Origin: Isoperla grammatica
Taxonomy: Eukaryota; Arthropoda; Insecta; Plecoptera; Perlodidae
Length of the DNA stretch: 64,000 bases
Direction: 5' to 3'
NCBI GenBank assembly: GCA_945910005.1
Contig: OX246747.1
Location: forward strand, 37,799,530-37,863,529
Both the position numbers and the translations under genes were made by a program. Of this stretch, positions 23,401-35,310 are shown piece by piece. The notes under the pieces were generated by a model. The model searched no databases, was not told the origin of the DNA, and worked only from the letters and a program-made list of their open reading frames with translations. Position 1 is the first letter of the stretch. The number at the start of each line of letters is the position of its first letter.

Positions 23401-24398
23401 TAGGCGATACCTACCAACAATTATAACGCACACGACAACAACAAAAAGTTTCAAGGCATGTCATTCGGAAATTACGTACTTTCAAACAAAGTATCGATTT
23501 GTAAGAAAAATTAAGTGGAATTGATTTAATTTGATTTCTTGCAAATAATCTCAATAAAACAAACTGTAAAAATATATGAACAAACCAGCGTGACATACCA
23601 CATATTTTGAGATAACTACGTAAGTTTCAGGGGTTGTCATTCTGAAACTATGTATTTTCAAACAAAGTATCGATTTGTAAGAGAACCTGAGTATACTCGT
23701 TTAATTCGATTCCTTCCAATTAATGTCAAGTACATCTTTTTTAAGCATATTTAAAGAAACCTGCGTGACAATCCACAGATTTTGACTTTATTCCGAAAGT
23801 TTGACGGGCTGTCATTATATTATACTTACGTTTACATCTGCACGACCCAAAATATCAGACAACGCATTTATACGAATAGTCTTCACTTGAAAGAAGGCGT
23901 GGGTATGTTTAATTGATTCCAACAACCCATCTTAATTGCTATGAGACCTTCTTTTGGAATATATAAAGTAGTCCGCGAGAAACTACACCTTGTTCGAGAT
24001 AATTACCGTTATATGTCCATTACCCAACATTTCATAGACTACGCAATTACACGAATAATATTGATTTGATACAAGACGTCGGTATGTTGAACTGATTTGG
24101 ACACTCCATCTTAATTTGCATTAGACTCGCTACTGGCAGATATAAACAAATCTTAAACAAACTCCACCTTGTTCAAGATAATTACGTTTATTGGTCCTTG
24201 ACACAATATTTCATAGACAACGCATTTACACGTATACTATTGATTTGATAGAAGGCGTAGTTATGCTTAGTTGTATTGAAAACTCCATCTTAATTGACAT
24301 TGAGCATTATTATAATACTGTGATTCTATTAAAAATGTTTACATTATTTTTGAATAGATGGGTCGTTCACAAATGTACTAAATACCATGTGTCGATAC
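23401..24398. repeat. Degenerate satellite, period about 176-180 bp
   Basis: TTCAAACAAAGTATCGATTT occurs at about 23481 and 23657. A CATAGACTACGCAATT-type block recurs near 23851, 24031 and 24209, each followed by ACACGAATA.., TTGATTTGATA and a CTCCATCTTAATT block. The units are highly diverged. They lead directly into the 160 bp array, with no monomer-level similarity that I can see. Confidence 0.7.
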
Positions 24399-27300
24399 TT
24401 TGTCGATCCATTGAAACTTCACATATAATGATATTTGGCTGAAGTTGGCAACATACACTATAATATGTGTGCTATTCTATTATCTAAAAACAAAAACAGG
24501 GGTCACCGTGCTACTTTTTGAGTTATTCTGATTTAAAGATTTAGCAATTGCCCTATCTTTGTCGATCCATTGAAACTTCACTTATAATAATATTTAGCTA
24601 AACTTCGCAACATACACTTAAATATGTGTGCTTTTTAATGATCAAAAAACCAAAATGGGGGTCACCGGCCTACTTTTTTTAGTTATTCCGCCTTAAAGAT
24701 TAAGCAATTCCCTTATTTTCGTCGATCCATTGAAACTTAACTTATAATGATATTTGGCTGAAATTGGCAACACACGCTCAAGTATGTGTGTAGTTCAATT
24801 ATCTAAAAACAAAAACGAGGGTCACCGTGCTACTTTTTTGAGTTATTCCGACTTCAAGACTAAGCAATTCCCCTATCTGCGTCGATCCATTGAAACTTCA
24901 CTTATAATGATATTTGGCTAAAATTCGCAACATACACTAACAAATGTGTGCTGTTCAATTATCTAAAAACAAAAACGGGGGTCACCGGCCTACTTTTGTT
25001 AGTTATTCCGACTTAAAGATTAAGCAATTCCCCTATCTTCGTCGATCCATTGAAACTTCACTTTGAATGATATTTGGCTGAAATTGGCAACATACACTTT
25101 AATATGTGTTCTTTTCAATTATTTAAAAACGAAAAACGGGGGTCACCGTGCTACTTTTTTGAGTTATTCTGATTTAAAGATTAAGCAATTGCCCTATATT
25201 TGTCGATCCATAGAAACTTCACGTATAATGATATTTGGATGAAATTTGCAACATACACTATAATATGTGTGCTTTTCAATTATCTAAAAACAAAAACGGG
25301 GGTCACCGGCCTACTTTTTATAAGTTATTCCGACTTAAATAGTAAGCAATTGCCCTATCTTTGTCGATCCATTGAAACTTCACTTTGAATGATATTTGGC
25401 TGAAATTGGCAACATACACTTTAATATGTGTTCTTTTCAATTATTTAAAAACGAAAAACGGTGGTCACCGTGGTACTTTTTTGAGTTATTCTGATTTAAA
25501 GATTAAGTAGTTGCCCTATTTTTGTCGATCCATTGAAACTTCACTTATAATGATATTTGGCTGAAATTGGCAACATACACTAAAATATGGGTTCTTTTCA
25601 ATTATTTAAAAACGAAAAACGGGGGTCACCGTGCTACTTTTTTGAGTTATTCTGATTTAAAGATTAAGTAGTTGCCCTTTTTTTTGTCGATCCATGGAAA
25701 CTTCACTTATAATGATATTTGGCTGAAATTGGCATCATACACTTTAATATGTGTTCTTTTCAATTATTTAAAAACGAAAAACGGGGGTCACCGTGCTACT
25801 TTTCTGAGTTATTCTGATTTAAAGATTAAGTAGTTGCCCTATTTTTGTCGATCCATTGAAACTTCACTTATAATGATATTTGGCTGAAATTGGCAACATA
25901 CACTAAAATATGGGTTATATACTATTATCTAAAAACAAAAACGGGGGTCACCGTGCTAGTTTTATTAATTATTCTGATTTTAAAGATTAAGTAGTTGCCC
26001 TATTTTTGTCGATCCATTGAAACTTCACTTATAATGATATTTGGCTGAAATTGGCAACATACACTTTAATATGGGTTCTTTTCAATAATTTAAAAAAACG
26101 AAAAACGGGGATCACCGTGCTACTTTTTTGAGTTATTCTGATTTAAAGATTAAGTAGTTGCCCTATTTTTGTCGATCCATTGAAACTTCACTTATAATGA
26201 TATTTGGCTGAAATTGGCAACATACACTAAAATATGGGTTATATACTATTATCTAAAAACAAAAACGGGGGTCACTGTGCTAGTTTTTTGAGTTATTCTG
26301 ATTTAAAGATAAGGTAGTTGCCCTATTTTTGTCGATCCATTGAAACTTCACTTATAATGATATTTGGCTGAAATTGGCAACATACACTAAAATATGGGTT
26401 ATATACTATTATCTAAAAACAAAAACTGGGGTCAACGTGCTACTTTTTTGAGTTATTCTGATTTAAAGATTAAGCAATTGCCCTATATTTGTCGATCCAT
26501 TGAAACTTCACGTATAATGATATTTGGATGAAATTTGCAACATACACTATAATATGTGTGCTTTTCAATTATCTAAAAACAAAAACGGGGGTCACCGGCC
26601 TACTTTTTATAAGTTATTCCGACTTCAAGACTAAGCAATTCCCCTATCTGCGTCGATCCATTGAAACTTCACTTATAATGATATTTGGCTAAAATTCGCA
26701 ACATACACTAACGAATGTGTGCTGTTCAATTATCTAAAAACAAAAACGGGGGTCACCGGCCTACTTTTTTTAGTTATTCCGACTTAAAGATTAAGCAATT
26801 CCCCTATCTTCGTCGATCCATTGAAACTTCACTTTTAATGATATTTGGCTGAAATTGGCAACATACACTAAAATATGGGTTCTTTTCAATTATTTAAAAA
26901 CGAAAAACGGGGGTCACCGTGCTACTTTTTTGAGTTATTCTGATTTAAAGATTAAGTAGTTGCCCTATTTTTGTCGATCCATTGAAACTTCACTTATAAT
27001 GATATTTGGCTGAAATTGGCAACATACACTTTAATATGGGTTCTTTTCAATAATTTAAAAAAACGAAAAACGGGGATCACCGTGCTACTTTTTTGAGTTA
27101 TTCTGATTTAAAGATTAAGTAGTTGCCCTATTTTTGTCGATCCATTGAAACTTCACTTATAATGATATTTGGCTGAAATTGGCAACATACACTAAAATAT
27201 GGGTTATATACTATTATCTAAAAACAAAAACGGGGGTCACTGTGCTAGTTTTTTGAGTTATTCTGATTTAAAGATAAGGTAGTTGCCCTATTTTTGTCGA

Positions 27301-29227
27301 TCCATTGAAACTTCACTTATAATGATATTTGGCTGAAATTGGCAACATACACTAAAATATGGGTTATATACTATTATCTAAAAACAAAAACTGGGGTCAA
27401 CGTGCTACTTTTTTGAGTTATTCTGATTTAAAGATTAAGCAATTGCCCTATATTTGTCGATCCATTGAAACTTCACGTATAATGATATTTGGATGAAATT
27501 TGCAACATACACTATAATATGTGTGCTTTTCAATTATCTAAAAACAAAAACGGGGGTCACCGGCCTACTTTTTATAAGTTATTCCGACTTCAAGACTAAG
27601 CAATTCCCCTATCTGCGTCGATCCATTGAAACTTCACTTATAATGATATTTGGCTAAAATTCGCAACATACACTAACGAATGTGTGCTGTTCAATTATCT
27701 AAAAACAAAAACGGGGGTCACCGGCCTACTTTTTTTAGTTATTCCGACTTAAAGATTAAGCAATTCCCCTATCTTCGTCGATCCATTGAAACTTCACTTT
27801 TAATGATATTTGGCTGAAATTGGCAACATACACTAAAATATGGGTTCTTTTCAATTATTTAAAAACGAAAAACGGGGGTCACCGTGCTACTTTTTTGAGT
27901 TATTCTGATTTAAAGATTAAGTAGTTGCCCTATTTTTGTCGATCCATTGAAACTTCACTTATAATGATATTTGGCTGAAATTGTCATCATACACTTTAAT
28001 ATGGGTTCTTTTCAATTATTTAAAAACGAAAAACGGGGGTCACCGTGCTAGTTTTATTAGTTATTCTGATTTAAAGATTAAGTAGTTGCCCTATCTTTGT
28101 CGATCCATTGTAACTTCACTTATAATGATATTTGGCTGAAATTGGCAACATGAACTAAAATATGGGTTATATACTATTATCTAAAAACAAAAACGGGGGT
28201 CACCGTGCTAGTTTTATTAGTTATTCTGATTTTAAAGATTAAGTAGTTGCCCTATTTTTGTCGATCCATTGAAACTTCACTTATAATGATATTTGGCTGA
28301 AATTGGCAACATACACTTTAATATGGGTTCTTTTCAATAATTTAAAAACGAAAAACGGGGGTCACCGTGCTACTTTTTTGAGTTATTCTGATTTAAAGAT
28401 TAAGTAGTTGCCCTATTTTTGTCGATCCATTGAAACTTCACTTATAATGATATTTGGCTGAAATTGGCAACATACACTAAAATATGGGTTATATACTATT
28501 ATCTAAAAACAAAAACGGGGGTCACTGTGCTAGTTTTTTGAGTTATTCTGATTTAAAGATTAAGTAGTTGCCCTATTTTTGTCGATCCATTGAAACTTCA
28601 CTCATAATGATATTTGGCTGAAATTGGCAACATACACTAAAATATGGGTTATATACTATTATCTAAAAACAAAAACGGGGGTCACTGTGCTAGTTTTTTT
28701 TAGTTATTCTGATTTAAAGAGTAAGGAATTGCCCTAACTTTGTCGATCCATTGAAACTTCTTGTATAATGATATTTGGCTGAAATTGGCAACATACACTA
28801 TAATATGGGTTATATTCTATTATCTAAAAACCAAAACGGGGTTCACCGTGCTACTTTTTTTAGTTATTCTGATTTAAAGAGTCAGGAATTGCCCTCTCTT
28901 TGACGATCCATTAAAACTTTACTAATAATGATATTTGGCTGAAATTGGCAACATACACTTTTATATGTCTGCTTTTCAATTATCTAAAAACATAAATAGG
29001 GGTGACTGGTCTACTTTTTTTTTAGGTATTTCGACTTAAAGATAAAGCAATTGCCCTATCTTTGTCGATCCATTGAAACCGTACGTATAATGATATTTGG
29101 CTGAAATTTGCAACATACACTATAATATGTGTGCTTTTCAATTATCTAAAAACCTAAACGGGGGTCACCGGCCTACTTTTTTGAGTTATTCCGACTTAAA
29201 GATTAAGCAATTGCCCTATCTTTGTCG
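24399..29227. repeat. Satellite array, about 30 monomers of 160-161 bp
   Basis: GTCGATCCATTGAAACTTCA starts monomers at 24402, 24561, 24721, 24881, 25041, 25202, 25363, 25524 and onward. Other constant words are AATGATATTTGGCTGAAATT, GGCAACATACACT and GGGGGTCACCGTGCTAC. One monomer type has GGCCTAC and TTCCGACTT, the other GTGCTAC and TTCTGATTT. The first type dominates at both edges and the second in the centre. There are no coding frames. The length is near a nucleosome repeat, as in many animal satellites. Confidence 0.97.
26000..27930. repeat. Higher-order duplication, 965 bp x 2 inside the satellite
   Basis: Diagnostic variants recur exactly 965 bp apart: CGGGGATCAC at 26106 and 27071, CTGGGGTCAACG at 26426 and 27391, CACTAACGAATG at 26706 and 27671. 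That is six monomers. A looser partial third copy may lie at about 28270-28700. Confidence 0.9.
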
Positions 29228-29701
29228 TAGGTAAATATTCTTTAAATTATTTATTTTAATAATTCTACTTTATCAATGGGAGTAGTTATTTGACGGCCAA
29301 TACATCTGTAAAACTCGTACTGCCGGACGCCCTTAAGACGTGACATCGCCTCCAATTCATCCCCCCCCCCCCCCCCCACTGCAAAACATGTAGAATCCAT
29401 CAAGCCACCCCCTTCCACACACAACACCGACTGACGTTAACAACAATTGGCCCCGCGGTTTACACCCCCATTAAACGGGTGTTGATTCGATTACAGCGCT
29501 GTCGACCACCCCAGCGGCCGGAAGACGTACTACTACTATACCGACACTCATTAATCTGACGTTGAGACTAATTGTTGTTGTTGTTGTGCGCTTGGAGGCT
29601 TTTACACCCTACGAGAGAAGGCGGTGTGTTTTGGCCGATAAGGGACAATGATATAACCAATGCACAGAGCGCTACAATCAGGTATTTCTTTTGATTTATG
29701 T
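29228..29701. other. Unique spacer with C-tract, possible conserved element
   Basis: Seventeen C lie at 29361-29377. The part 29430-29640 is non-repetitive, balanced in composition and includes AACAATTGGCC and CATTAATCTGACG words. I see no coding exon. Confidence 0.35.
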
Positions 29702-29848
29702 CCGGTATTTCAATGTCCAGTTAAAATCTACTTTTCAGTTAAATTGTTTTCACCATGACAACGGCCAATAGAAATACACCAAACTTGGCTTACCTGACAG
29801 TTAAATTTACTTAACACTTTAACTGGACATTGAAATACCGGCCCTTAG
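29702..29848. mobile_element. Inverted-repeat MITE, family I
   Basis: CCGGTATTTCAATGTCCAGT and its exact complement bound about 141 bp. The right end continues to CCGGCCCTTA. The centre, read on the minus strand, holds TATTGGCCGTTGTCATGGTG, resembling the family C core. Confidence 0.88.
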
Positions 29849-29856
29849 AAAAGGGT

Positions 29857-30004
29857 TAAGGCCCGGTTTTTCAATCGGTTAACGGGTCGTTAACGGGGCC
29901 GTTAGCTGATAGTCCTTAATCTTTAACCCAGTAAACCCTATGCAGATAACGAACCTTCAGCGCTAACTGCCCCGTTGATGACCGATTGAAAAATCGGCCC
30001 TAAG
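29857..30004. mobile_element. Inverted-repeat MITE, family J
   Basis: TTAAGGCCCGGTTTTTCAAT on the left pairs with ATTGAAAAATCGGCCCTAAG on the right, giving about 148 bp. A further GTTAACGGG/CCCGTTG step extends the arms. It lies only a few bases from element I. Confidence 0.85.
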
Positions 30005-31749
30005 AAAATTATACTGAGTAATGATTTAATTTACAATACTTTTAATATAATTTTTTTAGTTTTATAAAATAAAGTATACGCCAAAAAGAGAGAATTTTTG
30101 TGACGTCGCAACAATCATAGCCAGCCAGAAACCGACGCAAGAGAATATTTAAATATAAAACAAACACATTGACATAAACCACACTCGAAAATACACCTAC
30201 GCACTAATGTGATGTTTTCTTATATATTACCTAATTATTGTCCGTATGTTTGTTTGTTTTATTTTATGTAAACAATTTCTGTGTACGTTTTATGAACTAT
30301 GAACTGATGGTCCATGGAAGTGTAAGTCGAAATTTGTGACCTTGTTTATACCAAGTTGAGATCCAAAACAGCTTCACGTTCTGTTTTTCATACTTATCAC
30401 AGTTCACAACCTAAATAACCTGTATATTCCGACATTGTTGATTAGTTGAATAAAATCAAACAAAGCGATTCCCATCTCAATCAATCGTCTACACTTGTAT
30501 TTATACCTCTTAAGTCCCCTCATAATTAAATTGGTGTATTATTGTTCATTATTCCCGTTGTGTATTGGTTTGGTCTCGATTTCAATGAAGCTTTGTAATT
30601 AGAAACGGGATCGGTATATTTTTCATTTCTTGTTTCAATAAATAGTCGGCACACACGATTGTCTGGCCGTAACAGCTGGGTTGAACACGTTTCGTTATCT
30701 GTTCGCGGCAGAAGAAAAACAAAACAACACAACGAGTGCTTGAAATTGTTATTTACACTCGAATATCTATTTTCAATGTTTTTTTTTTTTTTACTCATAG
30801 AATGTTGGGAAAAGAGAAAATAATTTTTTATAGAATTTGCAATTGACATGTTCGTATACCGATCAGAATGCGTGGCGCGTTGAATATATTCATGTGTGTC
30901 TATTGCTTAGTTGTTTGCGCAGCTGGCTAGCTTTTTCTTGGGAATATATATATATGTGTTTGTAAACAATAGAGATGATTCAGGTTTCTGAATCGACAGA
31001 TCGTGGATTGAATTCTGACCACTTAGAATAATATAGTGACGGGAGTTTTTCCTCGCATGTTTTCCTCGGTCGAGGTTCGGTCCTATACAGTACAGTAGTT
31101 TTAGATTCATTCCAAATAGACTCTATAACGATATTCGGTCTTACCGATCGGTCTCTCAAACGATTTTAAAACTAAAAATACGTTTCTCAAACGATTTTAA
31201 AACTAAACATACGTTTGAAGAGCCATTAAAAAACTACGATTGGGGATCTTATCCAAATTTGTGTTACTCTAACGGGGAAAAGTCGATTTCTAGCATGTTT
31301 TTATGGGGACATCGGGTAAGCTTATTTGAAGGTGTGTGATCCCTACGATATTATGACTCCAAAGTGTAAATACAAAAAATTTCAGTCTTCTATGTTATCT
31401 ACAAAAGAAGATATCGCAATAATAAGAACGCTACAAATAACACATAGGCGTATTTCAGTTCCGCAGACTGTTACAGTTGACCAATAGATACTTGTAAGAA
31501 AGGGTAGGATTAGTGGTCGGAATAGTAGTTCGCCGCCCATACCATAATAACCTTTGTTAACATTAGACACAACTTACAAAGTCTCGACAAACAACGAACT
31601 GAAGAGGACAATATCACCTCTATAACGCCTCCTCGTGTGTGTTGAATATAGAGGGTCATCAAACATCAGCCTCTACACACTTAAAGGCGCTTTAATAGTC
31701 TTATATAGCAAGCCTTTAACCATAACGTAATATGCACAGACAAATGTCA
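30005..31749. other. Long AT-rich spacer
   Basis: Unique sequence with a small tandem duplication at 31153-31218 (CTCAAACGATTTTAAAACTA, two copies 34 bp apart). The frame of about 107 codons on the minus strand at 30526-30849 has no recognisable domain. Confidence 0.55.
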
Positions 31750-31862
31750 CGTTAAATGCAGGATTTATTGCTATTGAATTGTTTTATTACATGTTATTTT
31801 CCATATGAAGAATAAACTCCATAGCAACCACAAACAAATCCTATACTCTACTCTGCATTCCG
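31750..31862. mobile_element. Family H element copy 3
   Basis: TTTATTGCTATTGAATTG, TTTTCCATATGAAGAA, AAACTCCATAGCAACCACAA and CTCTGCATTCCG match 20064-20206 in order. The left end is diverged. Confidence 0.65.
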
Positions 31863-32392
31863 CGAATTTTATAAGTCTACAAACCAGAAAATAGTATTAG
31901 AGTTCTTCCGATAATATAACCTTATTTCCCTAAAGAATCGTAATCAATTCTTGACGGAGTAAACATTAATTTATTTTATAAATTAAATCAAATAACCTAG
32001 GGGTATATAATCAATAAAGGGATAAGAAATGATATTCAAATTGTTTTCGTTCAATTCAAAGATTGGGTTTTCCGAACGAAATCTGAGCCGAAGTAAGAGA
32101 TTTAATCTCCGCTGCTCACGCAAATACTTCCATCGACTGAATCTTATTCATTTCTAAATTAATTAAATTCTTAACATTTCTAAAACAAAAAGGATATAAC
32201 GGAAACCTAAACGAATTTGAAGACGGAACGATATCATGTTACGAATAAGATGGAAAAATATATGTGCGAAATATTATCGAAATACTGTAACAATGCCATC
32301 TCGATCCAAAATACAAATATTTGTAATGAATTTTTATGAATTACCTTTTAGACATAGATAGAAGAAGAAGTCGGTTTATTTTTTATTAATTT
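31863..32392. other. AT-rich spacer
   Basis: No repeat family, RNA gene or plausible exon seen. Confidence 0.5.
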
Positions 32393-32515
32393 TGTTGTAA
32401 TTAAGGCCAGTGTAGGGCACAATGCCCTCTTTAGCTTGATGAGTGATGATTGATGAATGAAAAAGAGGAAGGGAGGAGGGGAAGCCTGGTACCGGTACAT
32501 AGCCTACTCTTGTCG
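32393..32515 (-). mobile_element. 3' end of a non-LTR element, family R2
   Basis: AATTAAGGCCAGTGTAGGGC, ATGCCCTCTTTAGC, GATGAGTGATGATTG, GGAGGGGAAGCCTGGTACCG and TAGCCTACTC match the complement of 36640-36790 in order. The A/T-rich left side (TTTATTTTTTATT) would be the tail. Confidence 0.65.
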
Positions 32516-32909
32516 AAAAGTTCTGAAAATCATCTATTGTTACCTCAGTGAATACTCGAAGGATTTACTTCAATGTAAACACAATCAACCCGTGGAATTC
32601 CAAACAAACCGATTATTTACCCCGTTGTTTGTTTCAACTATATAAACGCGCGTTCTATTGTTGGAGCAGTCAGCGCGAGAATCACTCCAACTCACTCCCT
32701 CAACGAGCGGCGGTGTCACATATCACGTACAAACAAACAGTCAAACAACGCTTCGCTTTAATCAACTCTTCATGATTTGTCAACGACTCAATGGGCTGAT
32801 TCGAACGTTGACAGATACCGACGGATAAAGACGTGGAAAATCACAGCCTCCCAAACTGTCGACTGTCAATTCATTTGTCACGCGCAGAACACGAATATTT
32901 ACTCTCACG
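32516..32909. other. Spacer with a weak core-promoter match
   Basis: CTATATAAACGCGCG at 32638 sits about 30 bp upstream of GCAGTCAGCG (TATA plus initiator-like). The first ATG downstream opens only a short frame, so no gene is called. Confidence 0.3.
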
Positions 32910-33384
32910 GCGGAGGTGACAACAAACGACTACACTGCAGCGCTGCGAGCGTTCCGGCCACTGAGCACCGCCTGCTAGAAGTCACTGAAAACCTCTCGAG
33001 AAGGCAGTGCACTATATCCACTGGTTCCAAAGAAGTCAAATAGTTTTAGCAAAGAATGGGCGTCTCAGGCGCGACTTTCTGCCGCTCGCAGCGCTAGCAG
33101 TACTGAAAGGTCCAACTCGATCTTTGCACCTCGTTTTCTCAATTCAAACATTCAAGTCGTTTGTATTTAATACTTTTAAATATAAATCATCCATTGTAGT
33201 AATGTTTTACAAGGTTTTTGAAAGAGAATACCTTTGTTGTAGATACAAAACAAGCATATTGTCGTTGACAGTTAGACAGTTGACTAACGACCATATTTAC
33301 CATGGAATGCTTTGACCTGAGACGCCCATTTTGTTGAAAAATTGTAGTGACTGTTGGCCGGACCACTCGCAACGCTCTCTGTGC
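32910..33384. mobile_element. Family B MITE interrupted by element E
   Basis: It opens CGGAGGTGACAACAAACGAC and runs through TGCAGCGCTGCGAGCGTTCC, GCCTGCTAGAAGTCACTGAA and AACCTCTCGAGAAGGC. It closes with GTTGGCCGGACCACTCGCAA and CGCTCTCTGTGC. The outermost GGGG/CCCC bases have decayed. Element E splits it at 33055-33330. Confidence 0.82.
33055..33330. mobile_element. Inverted-repeat element E inside B
   Basis: AATGGGCGTCTCAGG on the left and CTGAGACGCCCATT on the right bound about 276 bp. The flanking B sequence (GAAGTCAAATAGTTTT) matches the uninterrupted B copy at 17170. Only copy in this window. Confidence 0.7.
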
Positions 33385-33394
33385 TGAAAGCGTT

Positions 33395-33475
33395 TGTCTA
33401 CAACAATGATTTAGTGTACGAGAGTATAGCCGCCAACAATGTTTGTGACGTCACTTGAATATTAAAGATATTATA
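33395..33475 (-). repeat. Family N module, inverted copy
   Basis: On the minus strand: TTCAAGTGACGTCAC, CATTGTTGGCGGCTATA, CGTACACTAAATCATTGTTG and TAGACAAACG, the same order as 33889 and 38459. Confidence 0.78.
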
Positions 33476-33888
33476 GGTCGGTGTCTTTCCCCCTTTATCT
33501 CCACCACGGTCTCTTGGAAACATTGTATACGTTCGATTGGTCATTAAACCGGTACCTATATATCCAGGCTGCCGTGAAACGGAACGCGATTACGTTCGCA
33601 GAATATGAAACCAGGCGGCCGTGAAATGAAGATATCGAGTCCGCTTCCCCCCCGGGTATCTCACGGCTCCACTTCCCCCCCGGGACCCGCACGTCTCGGC
33701 TTTAACGGCCGCCGGCGTGGAAGTTATGGAGATTGCCGACCGTGACGAACGTCCAGAGATAGCGCCACTGTTTCCCCTCTCTCCCCTCCATCCCCTCTCC
33801 TCTCACACGCCAAGGTCACGGAGATGAAGGTCAACGATGTGGAAGGAATATTGAACTGACGTCACAAATTCTATCTCATGTTTTGGTT
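33476..33888. other. CpG-rich spacer
   Basis: CpG-dense, with CCCCCCGGG words, a CGGCCGCCGGCG block near 33707 and TGACGTCA at 33857. It could be a promoter-type island, but no exon is recognisable. Confidence 0.35.
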
Positions 33889-34050
33889 ATATTCACGTGA
33901 CGTCACTGACATTGTTGGCGGCCATATTCCCGTACTTGAGATATTGTAGTTCCTACACATAGCGGCCATCAAGTAGACCTTGAGCGGCCATCATCCCGTA
34001 CACGAAATCATTGTTGTAGACAAACAAATGACTGTATTGCATACCAAGAT
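33889..34050 (+). repeat. Family N module with an internal D micro-remnant
   Basis: ATTCACGTGACGTCACTGAC, TTGGCGGCCATATTCCCGTA, ATCATTGTTGTAGACAAACA and TGACTGTATTGCATACCAAG match 38459-38552, but about 65 bp are extra. In the extra part AGCGGCCAT (33961-33969), CAAGTAGACCTTG (33970-33982) and AGCGGCCAT (33983-33991) follow each other: D-type ends between direct repeats. Confidence 0.8.
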
Positions 34051-34814
34051 AATACTTGTTGCTAATGTCGTAGATTGCTATATTCGTCGACATTTTTAGC
34101 TAGATTCGTTCAAAATGCTTGTTATTGAAAAGACACACACCGCGCCACTTCAGCTTTGAGAGAAAGCGTAAAGAAGCCAGAAGTTGCAATATTTGTGACC
34201 ACACTACTACAACGTACCCGTCCATACAGAAATATACGTCGTTTTCTGCCTCTTATTTCTTCAATCCTATTTTTTCATCACCCCCCACACACACATGAAA
34301 TCTCCAAAGCAAACACACACAGACACACACACTCATCATCTCTCCACCGCCAACTTTCACACATTTCAAACACAGTTGAGAAGGACAGGGAAAGAGAGGG
34401 AGAGAGAGAGGGATGGGGCGGGGTGGGGGAGGGGGGGTGTGTGTTTGTCTTCGTACCGTTGTTTGTCTTGTGTGCCGCATTCAATATGAGAGATGGCCCC
34501 TGCGCCCCCCCCCCCCGCCCACCCCTCGCCACACAACCACCACTCATCGTTTGCGGTTTAGAGGTCAGTGTACACTTCACCGCAATAGATTACACCAAGG
34601 GTAGTACAGACATCTTCATTATCAACGTCTCAGCCGGTTATTTGTTGTGTTCCTGGTTATGTGAATTTAGCAATTATGTAATTTTAACAGAGGAAAAGGA
34701 TAGTCTAAGACATTGATGTTAAAAAGAAACATCGGTCATACTTTCTATGACACACATAATCGTTTGCGTAAACTTTATCGGGGGATATGCGTATAGTAAA
34801 CTCTCATTTGTACT
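34051..34814. other. Low-complexity spacer
   Basis: CA-, GA- and C-rich stretches (12 C at 34505-34516, GAGAGGGAGAGAGAGAGGG near 34394) keep frames open artificially. The 186-codon plus-strand frame at 34156-34716 spans them and has no domain. Confidence 0.5.
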
Positions 34815-34821
34815 GTAAGTA

Positions 34822-34911
<90 letters not shown>

Positions 34912-34912
34912 G

Positions 34913-34945
<33 letters not shown>

Positions 34946-35155
34946 TAAGTAAGTAAGTAAGTAAGAAGGTAAGTAAGTAAGCAAGTAAGTAAGTAAGTAA
35001 GTAGGTAAGTAAGTAAGTAGGGAAGTAAGTAAGCAAGTAAGTAAGTAAGTGAGTAAGTAAGTAAGTAAGTAAGTAATTAAGTAAGTAAGTTAGTAATTAC
35101 GTAAGTAAGTAGGTAAGTAGGTAAGTAAGTAAGTCAGTAAGTAAGTAAGTGTAGG
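34815..35155 (+). repeat. (AAGT)n microsatellite, about 340 bp
   Basis: Nearly pure AAGT steps with scattered changes (AGGT, AAAT, TAGT). On the plus strand it repeats GTAAGT, the metazoan 5' splice-site consensus. The minus strand reads as Leu-Thr-Tyr repeats. Confidence 0.97.
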
Positions 35156-35171
35156 CAAGTATAAGTGTAAA

Positions 35172-35310
35172 ACCAGTCTTACAATGTCCCAATAACTACT
35201 TATTCGTCAAAAAGCTTGTTTTCTCCACGGCAACCACCAATGAAAACTATTGAAATCCTCCAAAAAGCTTAATTGCTACGAATAACTTTGAGATTGTAAG
35301 ACCGAGCCAA
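35172..35310 (+). mobile_element. Family C MITE copy 3
   Basis: CCAGTCTTACAATGTCCCAA opens it, the core reads GCTTGTTTTCTCCACGGCAA CCACCAAT, and it ends TTGAGATTGTAAGACCGAGCC. It starts about 17 bp after the AAGT tract. Confidence 0.85.

Noticed and set aside
24399..29227. CRISPR-like array
   Set aside because: The whole 160 bp monomer repeats, with no unique spacers between short repeats, and the DNA is animal. It is a satellite.
34156..34716. Plus-strand frame of 186 codons
   Set aside because: It crosses CA, GA and poly-C low-complexity sequence and shows no domain. Minus-strand frames overlap it over the same stretch.
34719..35036. Leu-Thr-Tyr repeat protein on the minus strand
   Set aside because: A direct translation of the (AAGT)n microsatellite.
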